Of a stretch of 64,000 bases of DNA, positions 24,586-33,709 are shown piece after piece. The stretch comes from Microlunatus phosphovorus NM-1. GTDB lineage: Bacteria; Actinomycetota; Actinomycetes; Propionibacteriales; Propionibacteriaceae. Positions within the stretch are counted from its first letter, which is position 1; each line of letters starts with the position of its first letter. The position numbers were made by a program, and so were the translations under genes. The notes under the pieces are model-generated. The model ran no database searches and was not told the DNA's origin. It saw only the letters and a list, made by a program, of their open reading frames with translations. The stretch is from contig NC_015635.1 of assembly GCF_000270245.1 (NCBI RefSeq), positions 3,906,001 to 3,970,000 on the forward strand, read 5' to 3'.

Positions 24586-24986
24586 CGGCTGGCCTCCGGA
24601 TGCTCCGACGCTCCCTGCCGGGACCCATCCGATTCGGACTCTCGCCGCCCGGCCCCGCCCTGCGCCGAGCTATCCGACGCCGAAGCCGACGCTGCAGCAT
24701 CCCGCCATTTCCCGGTCCGATCTCGGTCCGCGGCAAACTTCGCCATGCTCAACGAACCGGCGAAGCCGAGCAGGGACAGCACCACCATGATCGGGATGGT
24801 GGTGGTGTGATGGTTGAGCGCGGCTTCCATCGCCAGGGCTGCGATCACCACGGCGACCACGACGTCGGCCGCGATCACCCGGTCCAGCGTTGACGGTCCC
24901 CGCGTCATGCGGACCAGGGTCAGCGCCATGGCCGCGGCCAGGAACGCGACGCCGATCATGATGATCACGCTCGCTGCGCCGGTCAT
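24582..24986 (-). CDS. mnhF: Mrp Na+/H+ antiporter subunit F
   Basis: A 134-residue membrane subunit with three helices. The core MTRGPSTLDRVIAADVVVAV is diagnostic of MrpF. The last 48 residues are a hydrophilic, Ser/Ala/Glu-rich tail (SASASDSSAQGGAGRRESES) with no counterpart in typical MrpF of about 90 residues. Start and stop overlap the neighbours mnhE and mnhG by 4 nt each, so the stoichiometry is set by coupled translation. Confidence 0.94.
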   Translation of the reverse strand: MTGAASVIIMIGVAFLAAAMALTLVRMTRGPSTLDRVIAADVVVAVVIAALAMEAALNHHTTTIPIMVVLSLLGFAGSLSMAKFAADRDRTGKWRDAAASASASDSSAQGGAGRRESESDGSRQGASEHPEASR

Positions 24987-25627
24987 CGACCCTGGCCCTT
25001 CTCGGTCCGGGTCCAGCCGGCGCGGCCCTGTTCGATGGCCGCGATCTCCGCGTCGGAGCCGAACGATCGGATTACCCGCTCCTCGGCCGCCAGCACACTT
25101 CGCCGGGCGGCGACGATGTCGGCCTCAGATCTGACGTCCATGACGTGCAGATAGAGCACGCTCTCCTGACGACGCCCCTCCATCACCAGGCTGCCCGGCA
25201 CCAGCGAGACCAGCTCTGAGGTCAGTGTCAGATAGAGGTCGGAGTGGGTCCTCAGCTCGACCCGGACGACGGCGTTGCGGACCGTGTGCCCGAAGTGGAA
25301 CGCCTGTGCAGCCACCACGATGCTGGAGCGCACCAGATCGAACAGCAGGATCGCGATCATCTTGGTGTGCGCCCAGACCCGGAGCCGGCCGTGGAAGTCG
25401 ATCGGCGGCAGCGGGAACACCCAGGTGATCAACAGCCCGAGCACGAACCCTGACACCAGGTTGGCGATCGACAGATCACCCCAGAGCAGCACCCAGACCA
25501 CCGCTGCCACCAGGGCCACCCTCAACTGCGGTCGACGCCGTCGGGTCGTCAGTCGCGGCGTGGTCGGCTGTTCGGGCGCGTGATCGCCGATGACGCCGCC
25601 CAGCCGGGTCTCCTGGTCGCCGGTCAT
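24983..25627 (-). CDS. mnhE: Mrp Na+/H+ antiporter subunit E
   Basis: A 214-residue subunit with two to three hydrophobic helices (VALVAAVVWVLLWGDLSIAN and LVSGFVLGLLITWVFPLPPI) followed by a cytoplasmic domain. That domain contains VRVELRTHSDLYLTLTSELV and SLVPGSLVMEGRRQESVLYL, the conserved MrpE region. The first 25 residues and the last 25 are hydrophilic extensions. There are 22 nt between the mnhD stop and this ATG at 25627. Its stop overlaps mnhF. Confidence 0.93.
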   Translation of the reverse strand: MTGDQETRLGGVIGDHAPEQPTTPRLTTRRRRPQLRVALVAAVVWVLLWGDLSIANLVSGFVLGLLITWVFPLPPIDFHGRLRVWAHTKMIAILLFDLVRSSIVVAAQAFHFGHTVRNAVVRVELRTHSDLYLTLTSELVSLVPGSLVMEGRRQESVLYLHVMDVRSEADIVAARRSVLAAEERVIRSFGSDAEIAAIEQGRAGWTRTEKGQGR

Positions 25628-25649
25628 CGCATTCCTTCAGGCACGTCGG

Positions 25650-27179
25650 TCATCGCACTCCCTCGGGCAGCACCGCATGGACGTACGGGACACCGCTGAG
25701 CAGGTCGGCTGCAGCCCGGTCGGAGTAGCCGTACAGCGGACCCGCCACGAAGGTGATCCCGAAGCCGATCAGCACCAGGAAGCCGGCGGTCACCACCATG
25801 CCTCGGGGCAGCAGCACCGAACGGCGACGAACGACCAGCGGGTTCCCGCTCGGCGTGCTGTCCGGCACCGCACGCCAGAACGCGCGGTTCCACACCTTGG
25901 CCATCGCATACAGGGTCAGCAGGCTGGTCGCCACGCCGCCGACCACCAGCACGTACGCGAGCGCGCCGCCGTGTTCCACACCGGCCTCCAGCAGCCCGAT
26001 CTTGCCGACGAACCCCGACAGCGGTGGGATGCCGGCCAGATTCATCGCGGGCACGAAGAACAGCACTCCCAACATCGGGGAGAGCGCGGCGAGCCCGCCG
26101 AGCTCGTTCAACGAGGTGCTGCCGCCACGCCGCTCGATCAGCCCGGTGACCAGGAACAGCGTGGTCTGGATGGTGATGTGGTGCGCGGTGTAGAAGATCG
26201 CGCCGGCGTAGCCGCCCACATCGGCCAGTGCAATGCCGAAGATCATGTAGCCGATGTGGCTGACCAGGGTGAAGGACAGCATCCGCTTGATCTCGGATTG
26301 GGCGACCGCGCCGAGAATCCCGATGATCATGGTGGCCAAGGCGGCCCACATCAGCAGGCCGGTCAGCGGGCTGTCCGGGAACAACAGCGTCTGGGTGCGG
26401 ATGATCGCGTACACGCCGACCTTGGTCAGCAAGCCGGCGAACACGGCTGTCACCGGGGCCGGCGCGGTCGGATAGGAGTCGGGCAGCCACGCCGACAGCG
26501 GGAACACGGCGGCCTTGATGGCGAAGACGGTCAGCAGGAGCAGTTGCAGCATCAGTTGGACGCTCGGCGACAACTCCGGCAACCGCAGCGACAGCTGCGC
26601 CAGGTTGACGGTGCCACAGGCCGCATAGATGCAGGCGATCGCGATCAAGAACAGCAACGAGGACAGCACACTGACCAGCACGTACGTGGTGCCCGCCCGG
26701 ATCCGCTGGCCGGTGCCGCCGAGGGTCAGCAGCACGTACGAGGCGAACAGCAAGATCTCGAATCCGACGAACAGGTTGAACAGATCGCCGGCCAGGAAGG
26801 CATTGGAGACACCGGCCGAGAGCACCAGGAAGGTGGGGTGGAAGATCGAGATCGGCGTCTCCCGCTTGCGTTCCTCGATGTCTTGGCCCATCGAGAACAC
26901 CAGCACGGTGAAACTGACGATCGAGGACACCAGCAGCATCAGCGCCGACAGCCGATCGGCGACCAACGCGATCCCCAGCGGCTCGGGCCAGGCCCCGACC
27001 CAGAGCACGATCGCGCCATGCTGGTCGGTGAGGAAGACCAGTACGGCGGCGACCACGACCACGGCCAGCAGCACGATGCTGGACACCGCCCGCTGTGCCC
27101 GGGGCTGGCGGCCCAGCACCAACGCAAGACCGGCACCGAGCAGCGGCAACAGGACCGGCAACGGCAGCAGATTGTTCAT
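25650..27179 (-). CDS. mnhD: Mrp Na+/H+ antiporter subunit D
   Basis: A 509-residue NuoN/NuoM-like proton-translocating subunit with about 14 helices. The motifs VFAIKAAVFPLSAWLPDSYP and YPTAPAPVTAVFAGLLTKVG include the conserved lysines of antiporter-like subunits. YTAHHITIQTTLFLVTGLIE and MNLAGIPPLSGFVGKIGLLE are also typical. It works with MnhA in ion translocation. The ATG at 27179 overlaps the mnhC stop by 4 nt. An internal SMGQDIEERKRETP loop faces the cytoplasm. Confidence 0.96.
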   Translation of the reverse strand: MNNLLPLPVLLPLLGAGLALVLGRQPRAQRAVSSIVLLAVVVVAAVLVFLTDQHGAIVLWVGAWPEPLGIALVADRLSALMLLVSSIVSFTVLVFSMGQDIEERKRETPISIFHPTFLVLSAGVSNAFLAGDLFNLFVGFEILLFASYVLLTLGGTGQRIRAGTTYVLVSVLSSLLFLIAIACIYAACGTVNLAQLSLRLPELSPSVQLMLQLLLLTVFAIKAAVFPLSAWLPDSYPTAPAPVTAVFAGLLTKVGVYAIIRTQTLLFPDSPLTGLLMWAALATMIIGILGAVAQSEIKRMLSFTLVSHIGYMIFGIALADVGGYAGAIFYTAHHITIQTTLFLVTGLIERRGGSTSLNELGGLAALSPMLGVLFFVPAMNLAGIPPLSGFVGKIGLLEAGVEHGGALAYVLVVGGVATSLLTLYAMAKVWNRAFWRAVPDSTPSGNPLVVRRRSVLLPRGMVVTAGFLVLIGFGITFVAGPLYGYSDRAAADLLSGVPYVHAVLPEGVR

Positions 27180-27706
27180 CGGCCCGCCTCCGCCTTGTCC
27201 GGGTCAGCCTTGTCCGGGTCAGCCTTGCCCGACTCTGGCGAGTCGGGATCCCCCTCGGTCTCCTCGGGCTCGTCGAGTTCCGGCTCGGCGTCGTCCTCCG
27301 ACGGCAGCGAGCTGTCGGCCTCGTCGAAGCTCGCCGACGCCAGATCAGCCTCGGCGAGCAGCACGATCTGACGGTCCTCGACGTCGTCGGCGACCTCGTC
27401 GTGCCCATGCAGTTGGAAGCTGCGATAGGCCATCGTCAGCAGGAACGCGGTCAGTGCCAGAGTGATCACGATCGCGGTCAGCACCATTGCCTGCGGCAAC
27501 GGGTCGGAGATGTCCCGGCCCTTATCGGTGCCGATGAACGGTGCCCCACCCGGCGATCCGGAGGCGACCAGGAAGAGCAGGTTGACGCCGTTGCCGGCCA
27601 TCAGCACGCCGACCAGGATCCTGGTCAGGGAGCGTTCCATCATCAGATAGACCCCGGCACAGATCAGCACCGCGGCGACGACCAGCAGCGTCAGACTCGA
27701 GCTCAT
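27176..27706 (-). CDS. mnhC: Mrp Na+/H+ antiporter subunit C
   Basis: A NuoK-like subunit with three helices: LTLLVVAAVLICAGVYLMME, ILVGVLMAGNGVNLLFLVAS and the C-terminal LTAIVITLALTAFLLTMAYR. The rest of the 176 residues is a very acidic cytoplasmic tail of about 80 residues ending in repeated KADPD units (27195-27235, a 15-bp in-frame repeat). Typical MrpC is about 110-120 residues, so the tail is an elaboration. Start and stop overlap mnhA and mnhD by 4 nt. Confidence 0.95.
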   Translation of the reverse strand: MSSSLTLLVVAAVLICAGVYLMMERSLTRILVGVLMAGNGVNLLFLVASGSPGGAPFIGTDKGRDISDPLPQAMVLTAIVITLALTAFLLTMAYRSFQLHGHDEVADDVEDRQIVLLAEADLASASFDEADSSLPSEDDAEPELDEPEETEGDPDSPESGKADPDKADPDKAEAGR

Positions 27707-30700
27707 GGTGTCCCCGCCTCCGACTCGACCGCCCCGGAAGACCCGGCATAGCCCGCGCGTTCGGCGGCCCGGGACCGTTCCGCGCTCCGAGTGAGCAGTG
27801 CCGCGGCCTCGGCTCGTGGTCCGGCGTTCTCCAGAGCCGGCGTACGGTCCTCCTCCTCATGCTGGTCGATGCCGGCACCGAGGCTGCGCGCCAGGTCGAG
27901 CATGACCCCGATCACCACCAGATAGACGCCGATGTCGAAGAACACCGAGGTCACCAGGTGGATCTCGCCCAGCAGCGTGACCTCTCCCCACGGGGTGGGC
28001 AGATAGCTCACGTAGGGACCATGGATCTCGATCTCGAAGCTCTGCCCGATCCGGCCGCCCACCAGCAGCGGTGCGATCATCGCCAGGCCCGAGGTGAGCA
28101 GTCCGGCACCGAGCACCCAGCCCGCATCGACCGGCGCGGCCTCGTCGAGCTCGTGCCGGCCGCCGGCGAGATAGCGGATCATCAAAGCCATGCCGGCGAC
28201 CAGTCCGCCGGCGAATCCGCCGCCGGGATTGTTGTGCCCGCTGAACAGGAAGAACAGCGACACCAGGATCATCACCGGGAACAGCAACCGAGTGATCACC
28301 TCGAAGATGATCGACCGCTTGATCGGCGAGAGCTGCTCGGTGCCGCGGAGCCAGGTCATCGGCCCCTGGGTGCTGTTGGCCGCGCGTGGTGCGGGTTGGC
28401 GGATGATCCGTCGGAATGGCCGGCTGGCGCCGGACGGCGCCTCGATCTCGGTGTAGCGGCGGTGCAGGAAGATCAGGCTGGCCACCCCGGTGGCGGCGAC
28501 CACGAGCACCGAGATCTCGCCCATGGTGTCCCAGGAACGAATGTCGACCAGCGTGACGTTGACGATGTTCTTGCCGTAGCCGAAGGTGTACGCGGCATCG
28601 TAGAACGCCTTCGAGATCGGCGCCGCCACCCGAGCACCGGCCGCGAGATAGACCGCCGCCACCACCGTGCAGCCGACGCCGATCGCGATCACCAGCCGCC
28701 ACCAGCGGGAGGAGTGCAGCGGCTCGTCGGTGAAGTACTTCGGCAGCTTGCGCGCGACCAGCACGAACACCACCACGGTGACGGTCTCGACCAGGATCTG
28801 AGTAAGCGCCAGATCGGGCGCGCCATGCAGCAGGAACATCAGCGCCGTGCCGTAACCGGTGACGCCCACCAGCATGATCGCCTTCACCCGACCGCGGGTG
28901 GTGGCTGCGAGGACGGCCACGACGATCATGGTCGCGCCGACCAGCAGCTGTCCCGGCGTGTCCCACAGCCGCAGCGCGGCCGGCCACTCGGGCATCCGCA
29001 ACAGCACGCCGTTGGCCAGCACGACCAGCACCAGCAGGATCGTGCCGAGATAGATGGGCAGCGAACCACGCTGCGTCCGGGCGGTGACCTCGACGGCCGT
29101 GCGGTCGAGGCCGCGCATGACGGACTGGTAGACCTCCTCGGCCTCCCGGGACCGCGGGAAGGTCCGCTGCACGTGGGCGAACCAGCCCCGGGCGAGGAAC
29201 AACGTCACGCCACCGGCCAGCGCGACCGCCGACATCAGCAGCGGGATGGTGACGCCGTGCCACAAGGCGATGCCGTGGCTCTCTTTGCCGACCTCCGCGG
29301 TCGCCGCCAGCGGGTCCAACACCCGGGTCAGACCCGGCCCGGCGAATCCACCGACCAGGCAGGCGGCCGCCAGGATCACCGGCGCCACGACGAATCCGAC
29401 CGGCTCGGTCTTCACCTCCGTCGGCTCTGCCTGATCCTTGGTGGCGAAGGCGCCCCACAGGAAACGGAGCGTGTACGCGACGGTCAGCGCCGAGCCCGTG
29501 ACCAGGGCACAAAGCAGGAGCAGCGCCGGTAGCGGCGGGATCCCGGTCTGGTCCCCGTCGGGCAGCAGATAGACCAGCGACTCGAACGCGGCCTCCTTGG
29601 CCGTGAATCCGATCAGCGGCGGCACGGCGGCCATCGACAGCGCGGCCACCGTGGCAGCGGCGGCCGCCGCGGGCAGCCGCTTGGCCAGGCCGGAGAGCTT
29701 GCGGATGTCGCGAGTGCCGGTGGCGCGGTCGACCACGCCGACGACCAGGAACAGCGCCGCCTTGAACAGGGCGTGCGAGACGATCATGGCGACTCCGGCC
29801 AGCATGGCCGACCGAGTGCCGAGTCCGCACATGGCCATCAAGAAGCCGAGCTGGCTGACCGTGCCGAAGGCGAGCAGCAGCTTGATGTCGTGCTGCCGCA
29901 GCGCCCGCCAGGCGCCGATGATCATGGTCGCCGCGCCCAGGGTGAGCACCACCGGCCGCCAGCCGGGCAGGTCGGCGAAGACCGGCGCCAGCAGCGCGAC
30001 CAGGTAGACGCCCGCCTTCACCATGGCCGCGGCGTGCAGATAGGCGCTCACCGGGGTCGGTGCCGCCATCGCGCCCGGCAGCCAGAAGTGGAACGGCACC
30101 TGGGCGGATTTGGTGATCGCGCCGACCAGCAGCAACAGGATCGCAGCGATCGCCAGCGGTCCGTCGCCCAGTCGAGCCGGGTCGGCGAGCACGGTCGAGA
30201 TCGAGAACGTGCCCGCGCCGACGCCGATCATGATGATGCCGATCAACATGGCCAGTCCGCCGAAGGTGGTCACGATCAGGGCGTTCAGGGCGGCACGGCG
30301 GTTGGCGGACCGGGTCGGGCTGTGGCCGACCAGCAGATAGGAGAAGACGGTCGTCAGCTCCCAGAACACGTACAGCAGGATCAGGTCGTCGGCGGTGACC
30401 AAGCCGAGCATGGCGCCGGCGAAGGCCAGCAGCAGTCCACCGGTGCGGGCCGGGATGTCCGGCTCGGGGAAATACCAGCGGCAGTAGAACAACACCAGCG
30501 CACCGACCCCGGTGACCAGCAGCGCCAGCACCCACTGCAGGGTCGCCATCCGGTAGGACAGGTCGACGCCGAGGGCCGGGATCCACGGGGTGAACCACTC
30601 CAGCGACTCGCCCGGGACGATCACGGATGCCTGGGCGACCAGCCAGCCGAACGCCACCGCCGGCACGGCGGCGAGGACGAAGAACGCCCGGGCGCGCAGC

Positions 30701-30762
30701 GCTCGCACCAGCAGCGGCGCGAGACACGCCACCGCGAAGTGCACGGCGATGAGAAGGGTCAC
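27703..30762 (-). CDS. mnhA: Mrp Na+/H+ antiporter subunit A fused to subunit B
   Basis: The 1019-residue fusion has a NuoL-like MrpA part (about 1-770) with HSPTRSANRRAALNALIVTT, KSAQVPFHFWLPGAMAAPTP and YLHAAAMVKAGVYLVALLAP, including the Lys and His residues of the proton path. A C-terminal MrpB domain (about 830-970) is recognisable by LLFPVMILVSLFFLFSGHNN then PGGGFAGGLVAGMALMIRYL. The fusion explains why no separate mnhB is found. First gene of the operon. GTG start at 30762, preceded by GAGAGG. The promoter must lie in the 172-nt gap to the divergent NDK-like gene. Confidence 0.96.
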   Translation of the reverse strand: MTLLIAVHFAVACLAPLLVRALRARAFFVLAAVPAVAFGWLVAQASVIVPGESLEWFTPWIPALGVDLSYRMATLQWVLALLVTGVGALVLFYCRWYFPEPDIPARTGGLLLAFAGAMLGLVTADDLILLYVFWELTTVFSYLLVGHSPTRSANRRAALNALIVTTFGGLAMLIGIIMIGVGAGTFSISTVLADPARLGDGPLAIAAILLLLVGAITKSAQVPFHFWLPGAMAAPTPVSAYLHAAAMVKAGVYLVALLAPVFADLPGWRPVVLTLGAATMIIGAWRALRQHDIKLLLAFGTVSQLGFLMAMCGLGTRSAMLAGVAMIVSHALFKAALFLVVGVVDRATGTRDIRKLSGLAKRLPAAAAAATVAALSMAAVPPLIGFTAKEAAFESLVYLLPDGDQTGIPPLPALLLLCALVTGSALTVAYTLRFLWGAFATKDQAEPTEVKTEPVGFVVAPVILAAACLVGGFAGPGLTRVLDPLAATAEVGKESHGIALWHGVTIPLLMSAVALAGGVTLFLARGWFAHVQRTFPRSREAEEVYQSVMRGLDRTAVEVTARTQRGSLPIYLGTILLVLVVLANGVLLRMPEWPAALRLWDTPGQLLVGATMIVVAVLAATTRGRVKAIMLVGVTGYGTALMFLLHGAPDLALTQILVETVTVVVFVLVARKLPKYFTDEPLHSSRWWRLVIAIGVGCTVVAAVYLAAGARVAAPISKAFYDAAYTFGYGKNIVNVTLVDIRSWDTMGEISVLVVAATGVASLIFLHRRYTEIEAPSGASRPFRRIIRQPAPRAANSTQGPMTWLRGTEQLSPIKRSIIFEVITRLLFPVMILVSLFFLFSGHNNPGGGFAGGLVAGMALMIRYLAGGRHELDEAAPVDAGWVLGAGLLTSGLAMIAPLLVGGRIGQSFEIEIHGPYVSYLPTPWGEVTLLGEIHLVTSVFFDIGVYLVVIGVMLDLARSLGAGIDQHEEEDRTPALENAGPRAEAAALLTRSAERSRAAERAGYAGSSGAVESEAGTP

Positions 30763-30934
30763 GTCGGCCTCTCGTCGGTGGGCAGGCGGGGGCTTCGTCG
30801 TGGGGTTTCGTGGTGGTGGACACGACCCTAACCGAGGCCACCGACACGGCGACACTGCTGGGACAGCTGCCGAGGTATCGATTCGGTCGCGTACCGGTTT
30901 GCTCCAACAGTGCAGGACCGGCAGGCTTGGCGCC

Positions 30935-31921
30935 ATGAGTGCAGCAGAGGTACGCGAAGCGGTCGATCAGCGATTTCCGGGTTCGGACGATGACATCGCT
31001 CGCGGCCGCCGAGACGCACCTGCGGGCAACGAGTTCGTAGTCTTCAGCAAGCCCGAGCTCGGCCGGCTGTCCGGTGCCGATCTGGAGAAGGTCTGGGACC
31101 TGCTCGCTTCCCTGCTGGACACGTACGGCGTGACGGTGCACCAGACGCTGATCCTGACCGGCCCCGAGCTGGAGTCCAGCGGCGCGATGGCCGACCACTA
31201 CGGCGTCATCAACAAGATCTCCCGGCTCGGCCGCTCTGCGCTCACCGAGGCAACCGAACAGGCCCTGAGCGAGCAGTATGCCGACGAGCTGGCCGGTGGC
31301 GCTCTCGTGCTCGGGGGGCACCAGTTCCTGGACGCGTATCCGGAGTTCAGCCCGTACGCGCTCGGGGTGCTGTTCGCCAATCAGACGGTCGGACGGCTCG
31401 GTCCGGGCAGCTACGCCGTGGCAGCCTCGGTCGATGGGCAGCCGGTGATCATCTTGAACGGCTTCCATCCGCGGCAGTTGAGCTTCTTCACCGCCGAGGA
31501 CACCGTCTGCGCCTTCCTGCGGTGCAGCAGCGACACCGCGTGGCAGTCGCTGCGCGGTGACCTGATCGGCACCACCGATCCGTCGAAGGCGGATCCGGCG
31601 TCGATCCGCGGCACCCTCTTCGCCGATCCCGCGGCCTTCGGGCTGGCGACCGTCTCGTACAACTTCAACGGCGTGCACATGTCGGCCGGCCCCCTGGAGG
31701 GCCTGGTCGAGCTGACCCGGTTCTTCGGCGGCTCACTGGCTGATTACAGCTTCTCCTCGGTGTTGGCCGACGCGGGCTTCGATGCCGACGGAATCGCCGC
31801 CCTGGCAGAGAATCCGACGTTAGAGGCCGGTGGCGAGCGTGGCTCGGCCTTCGACCTGACCGAGGGCGTCGACGCGGGCGCCGCGGCGACGCTGCTGGCT
31901 GGCGCGAGCTCGGTGGACTGA
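30935..31921 (+). CDS. Divergent nucleoside-diphosphate-kinase-like protein with a large insert
   Basis: A 328-residue protein. The N-terminal segment FVVFSKPELGRLSGADLEKV resembles the opening beta strand and KPD motif of NDP kinases (here KPE). Later, VCAFLRCSSDTAWQSLRGDL with IGTTDPSKADPASIRG matches the NDK R..xGxTxP..A.PGTIRG region. YNFNGVHMSAGPLEGLVELT followed by RFF matches N.VHGSDS.E.A..EI..FF, and the catalytic His is kept (His248) although GSD is changed to MSA. Between the halves lies an insert of roughly 110 residues (about 95-200). A kinase role is uncertain. ATG 30935. Divergent from the Mrp operon. Confidence 0.7.
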   Translation: MSAAEVREAVDQRFPGSDDDIARGRRDAPAGNEFVVFSKPELGRLSGADLEKVWDLLASLLDTYGVTVHQTLILTGPELESSGAMADHYGVINKISRLGRSALTEATEQALSEQYADELAGGALVLGGHQFLDAYPEFSPYALGVLFANQTVGRLGPGSYAVAASVDGQPVIILNGFHPRQLSFFTAEDTVCAFLRCSSDTAWQSLRGDLIGTTDPSKADPASIRGTLFADPAAFGLATVSYNFNGVHMSAGPLEGLVELTRFFGGSLADYSFSSVLADAGFDADGIAALAENPTLEAGGERGSAFDLTEGVDAGAAATLLAGASSVD

Positions 31922-32196
31922 TCGGACCGTCCCCAGCCGGGAGGACAGTCTCGTTGGCTGGGTTTCGCGACAGTCCCTCGCGTCGCCAGGCCCGGATCGG
32001 CATCGCTGGGATGACTTGCGCGCTGTGCCGGGAGACGATCACCCAACACCTGCTCTGGGGCCCCCGCGAGACCAAAGGCTGACCGGGACACTCTGCGGCA
32101 GGTTTCATTCACCTGGGGTGATGCCGCCCGGCGTTCCAGTCGGCATGCTCAATCACAGAACCGACCACCCGGTCAGCTGTGAATCAAGGAGCGAGC
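31922..32196. other. 275-nt gap before the sulfatase operon
   Basis: No gene is credible here; possible reading frames have atypical codon use. The right end must hold the promoter of the sulfatase-FGE-HAD operon. AAGGAG lies 7 nt before ATG 32197. No clear operator was seen. Confidence 0.4.
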
Positions 32197-33696
32197 ATGG
32201 CGGAGCAGCCGAACATTCTGATCATCTGGGGCGATGACATCGGACAGAGCAACCTCAGTTGCTACAGCGACGGGTTGATGGGCTACCGCACCCCCAACAT
32301 CGACCGGATCGCCGAAGAGGGAGTCCGGTTCACCGACTACTACGGCGAGCAGAGCTGCACGGCCGGTCGGGCCGCCTTCATCACCGGCCAGAACCCTTAC
32401 CGCACCGGGCTGACCAAGGTCGGCATGCCGGGCGCCGATATCGGACTGCGGGCCGAGGACCCCACCATCGCGACCGCGCTCAAGGAACAGGGCTACGCGA
32501 CCGGCCAGTTCGGCAAGAACCACTTCGGCGATCGGGACGAATTCTTGCCGACCGCACACGGCTTCGACGAGTTCTTCGGCAACCTCTACCACCTCAATGC
32601 CGAGGAGGAGCCGGAGCAGTACGACTATCCGACCGAGGAGGAGATCCCCGGTTTCCGGGAGAAGTTCGGACCGCGCGGCGTGATCAAGTCCTGGGCCAAC
32701 GAGGACGGCACGCAGCGGATCGAAGACACCGGACCGCTCACCAAGAAGCGGATGGAAACCTGCGACGAGGAGTTCCGCGACGCGACCGTCGACTTCATCC
32801 AGCGCCAGACGGCCGCCGACAAGCCGTTCTTCGTCTGGTTCAACTCCACCCACATGCACTTCCGCACCCACCCGAAGCCCGAGAGCAAGGGGCGAGCGGG
32901 ACGGTGGCAGTCCGACTACCACGACACGATGGTCGACCACGACGAGATCGTCGGCGACCTGCTGAACTGCCTGGACGAACTGGGCATCGCCGACAACACG
33001 ATCGTGATGTACTCCACCGACAACGGCCCGCACATGAACAGCTGGCCCGACGCCGGCATGACCCCGTTCCGGAACGAGAAGAACTCCAACTGGGAGGGCG
33101 CCTATCGGGTCCCAGCGCTGGTCCGATGGCCCGGTCACATCCCGCCGGACACGGTGCTCAACGGCATCGTCAGTCACAACGACTGGTTCGTCACGCTGCT
33201 GGCCGCCGCCGGCGAACCAGACATCGCTGCCAAGCTCAAGGCGGGCACCGAGCTCGCTGGCACCAGCTACCGGGTGCATCTGGACGGCCACAACCAGCTC
33301 CCGTATGTCACCGGTGAGGTCGAAGAGAGTCCGCGGCGGCACTTCTTCTACGTCTCCGACGACGGGGATCTCACTGCGCTGCGCTTCGACAACTGGAAGA
33401 TCGTGTTCATGGAGCAGCGGGCACCCGGCACACTGAATGTGTGGCTCGAGCCCTACACGATCCTGCGTGCGCCGAAGGTCTTCAACCTGCGCACCGACCC
33501 GTACGAACGGGCGGACATCACCTCCAACACCTACTTCGACTGGGTCTTCGACCACGTCTGGCTGTTCGTGCCTGCGCAGGCGTACGTGGCGCGGATGATC
33601 GCCAGTCTGGCCGAGTACCCGCCGCGGCAGGCCCCGGCCAGCTTCAATCTCGATCGGGTGATGAAGAAGCTCCAGGCGGGTGTGCCGAGTTCATGA
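32197..33696 (+). CDS. Arylsulfatase-type sulfatase
   Basis: Hydrolyses sulfate esters with a formylglycine residue. The N-terminus NILIIWGDDIGQSNLSCYSD holds the metal-binding Asp pair. The active-site motif SCTAGRAAFITGQNPYRTGL places the modified Cys at residue 54. The motif reads C-x-A-x-R instead of the usual C-x-P-x-R; an Ala variant of this motif is known in the family. The metal-binding segment MYSTDNGPHMNSW lies near residue 275. About 499 residues, no signal peptide, so the enzyme is probably cytoplasmic. The next gene encodes its activating enzyme, 13 nt downstream. ATG 32197 has AAGGAG upstream. Confidence 0.94.
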   Translation: MAEQPNILIIWGDDIGQSNLSCYSDGLMGYRTPNIDRIAEEGVRFTDYYGEQSCTAGRAAFITGQNPYRTGLTKVGMPGADIGLRAEDPTIATALKEQGYATGQFGKNHFGDRDEFLPTAHGFDEFFGNLYHLNAEEEPEQYDYPTEEEIPGFREKFGPRGVIKSWANEDGTQRIEDTGPLTKKRMETCDEEFRDATVDFIQRQTAADKPFFVWFNSTHMHFRTHPKPESKGRAGRWQSDYHDTMVDHDEIVGDLLNCLDELGIADNTIVMYSTDNGPHMNSWPDAGMTPFRNEKNSNWEGAYRVPALVRWPGHIPPDTVLNGIVSHNDWFVTLLAAAGEPDIAAKLKAGTELAGTSYRVHLDGHNQLPYVTGEVEESPRRHFFYVSDDGDLTALRFDNWKIVFMEQRAPGTLNVWLEPYTILRAPKVFNLRTDPYERADITSNTYFDWVFDHVWLFVPAQAYVARMIASLAEYPPRQAPASFNLDRVMKKLQAGVPSS

Positions 33697-33709
33697 GAGT
33701 CCGCCACCC

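Noticed and set aside
27857-31678. Very long ORFs antisense to or overlapping the Mrp operon
   Set aside because: Arg/Gly-rich translations are typical of the wrong frame in high-GC coding DNA. The MnhA frame has clear homologous motifs.
31665-32112. Minus-strand ORFs before the sulfatase operon
   Set aside because: They run antisense into the NDK-like gene and have no conserved pattern or ribosome-binding site.
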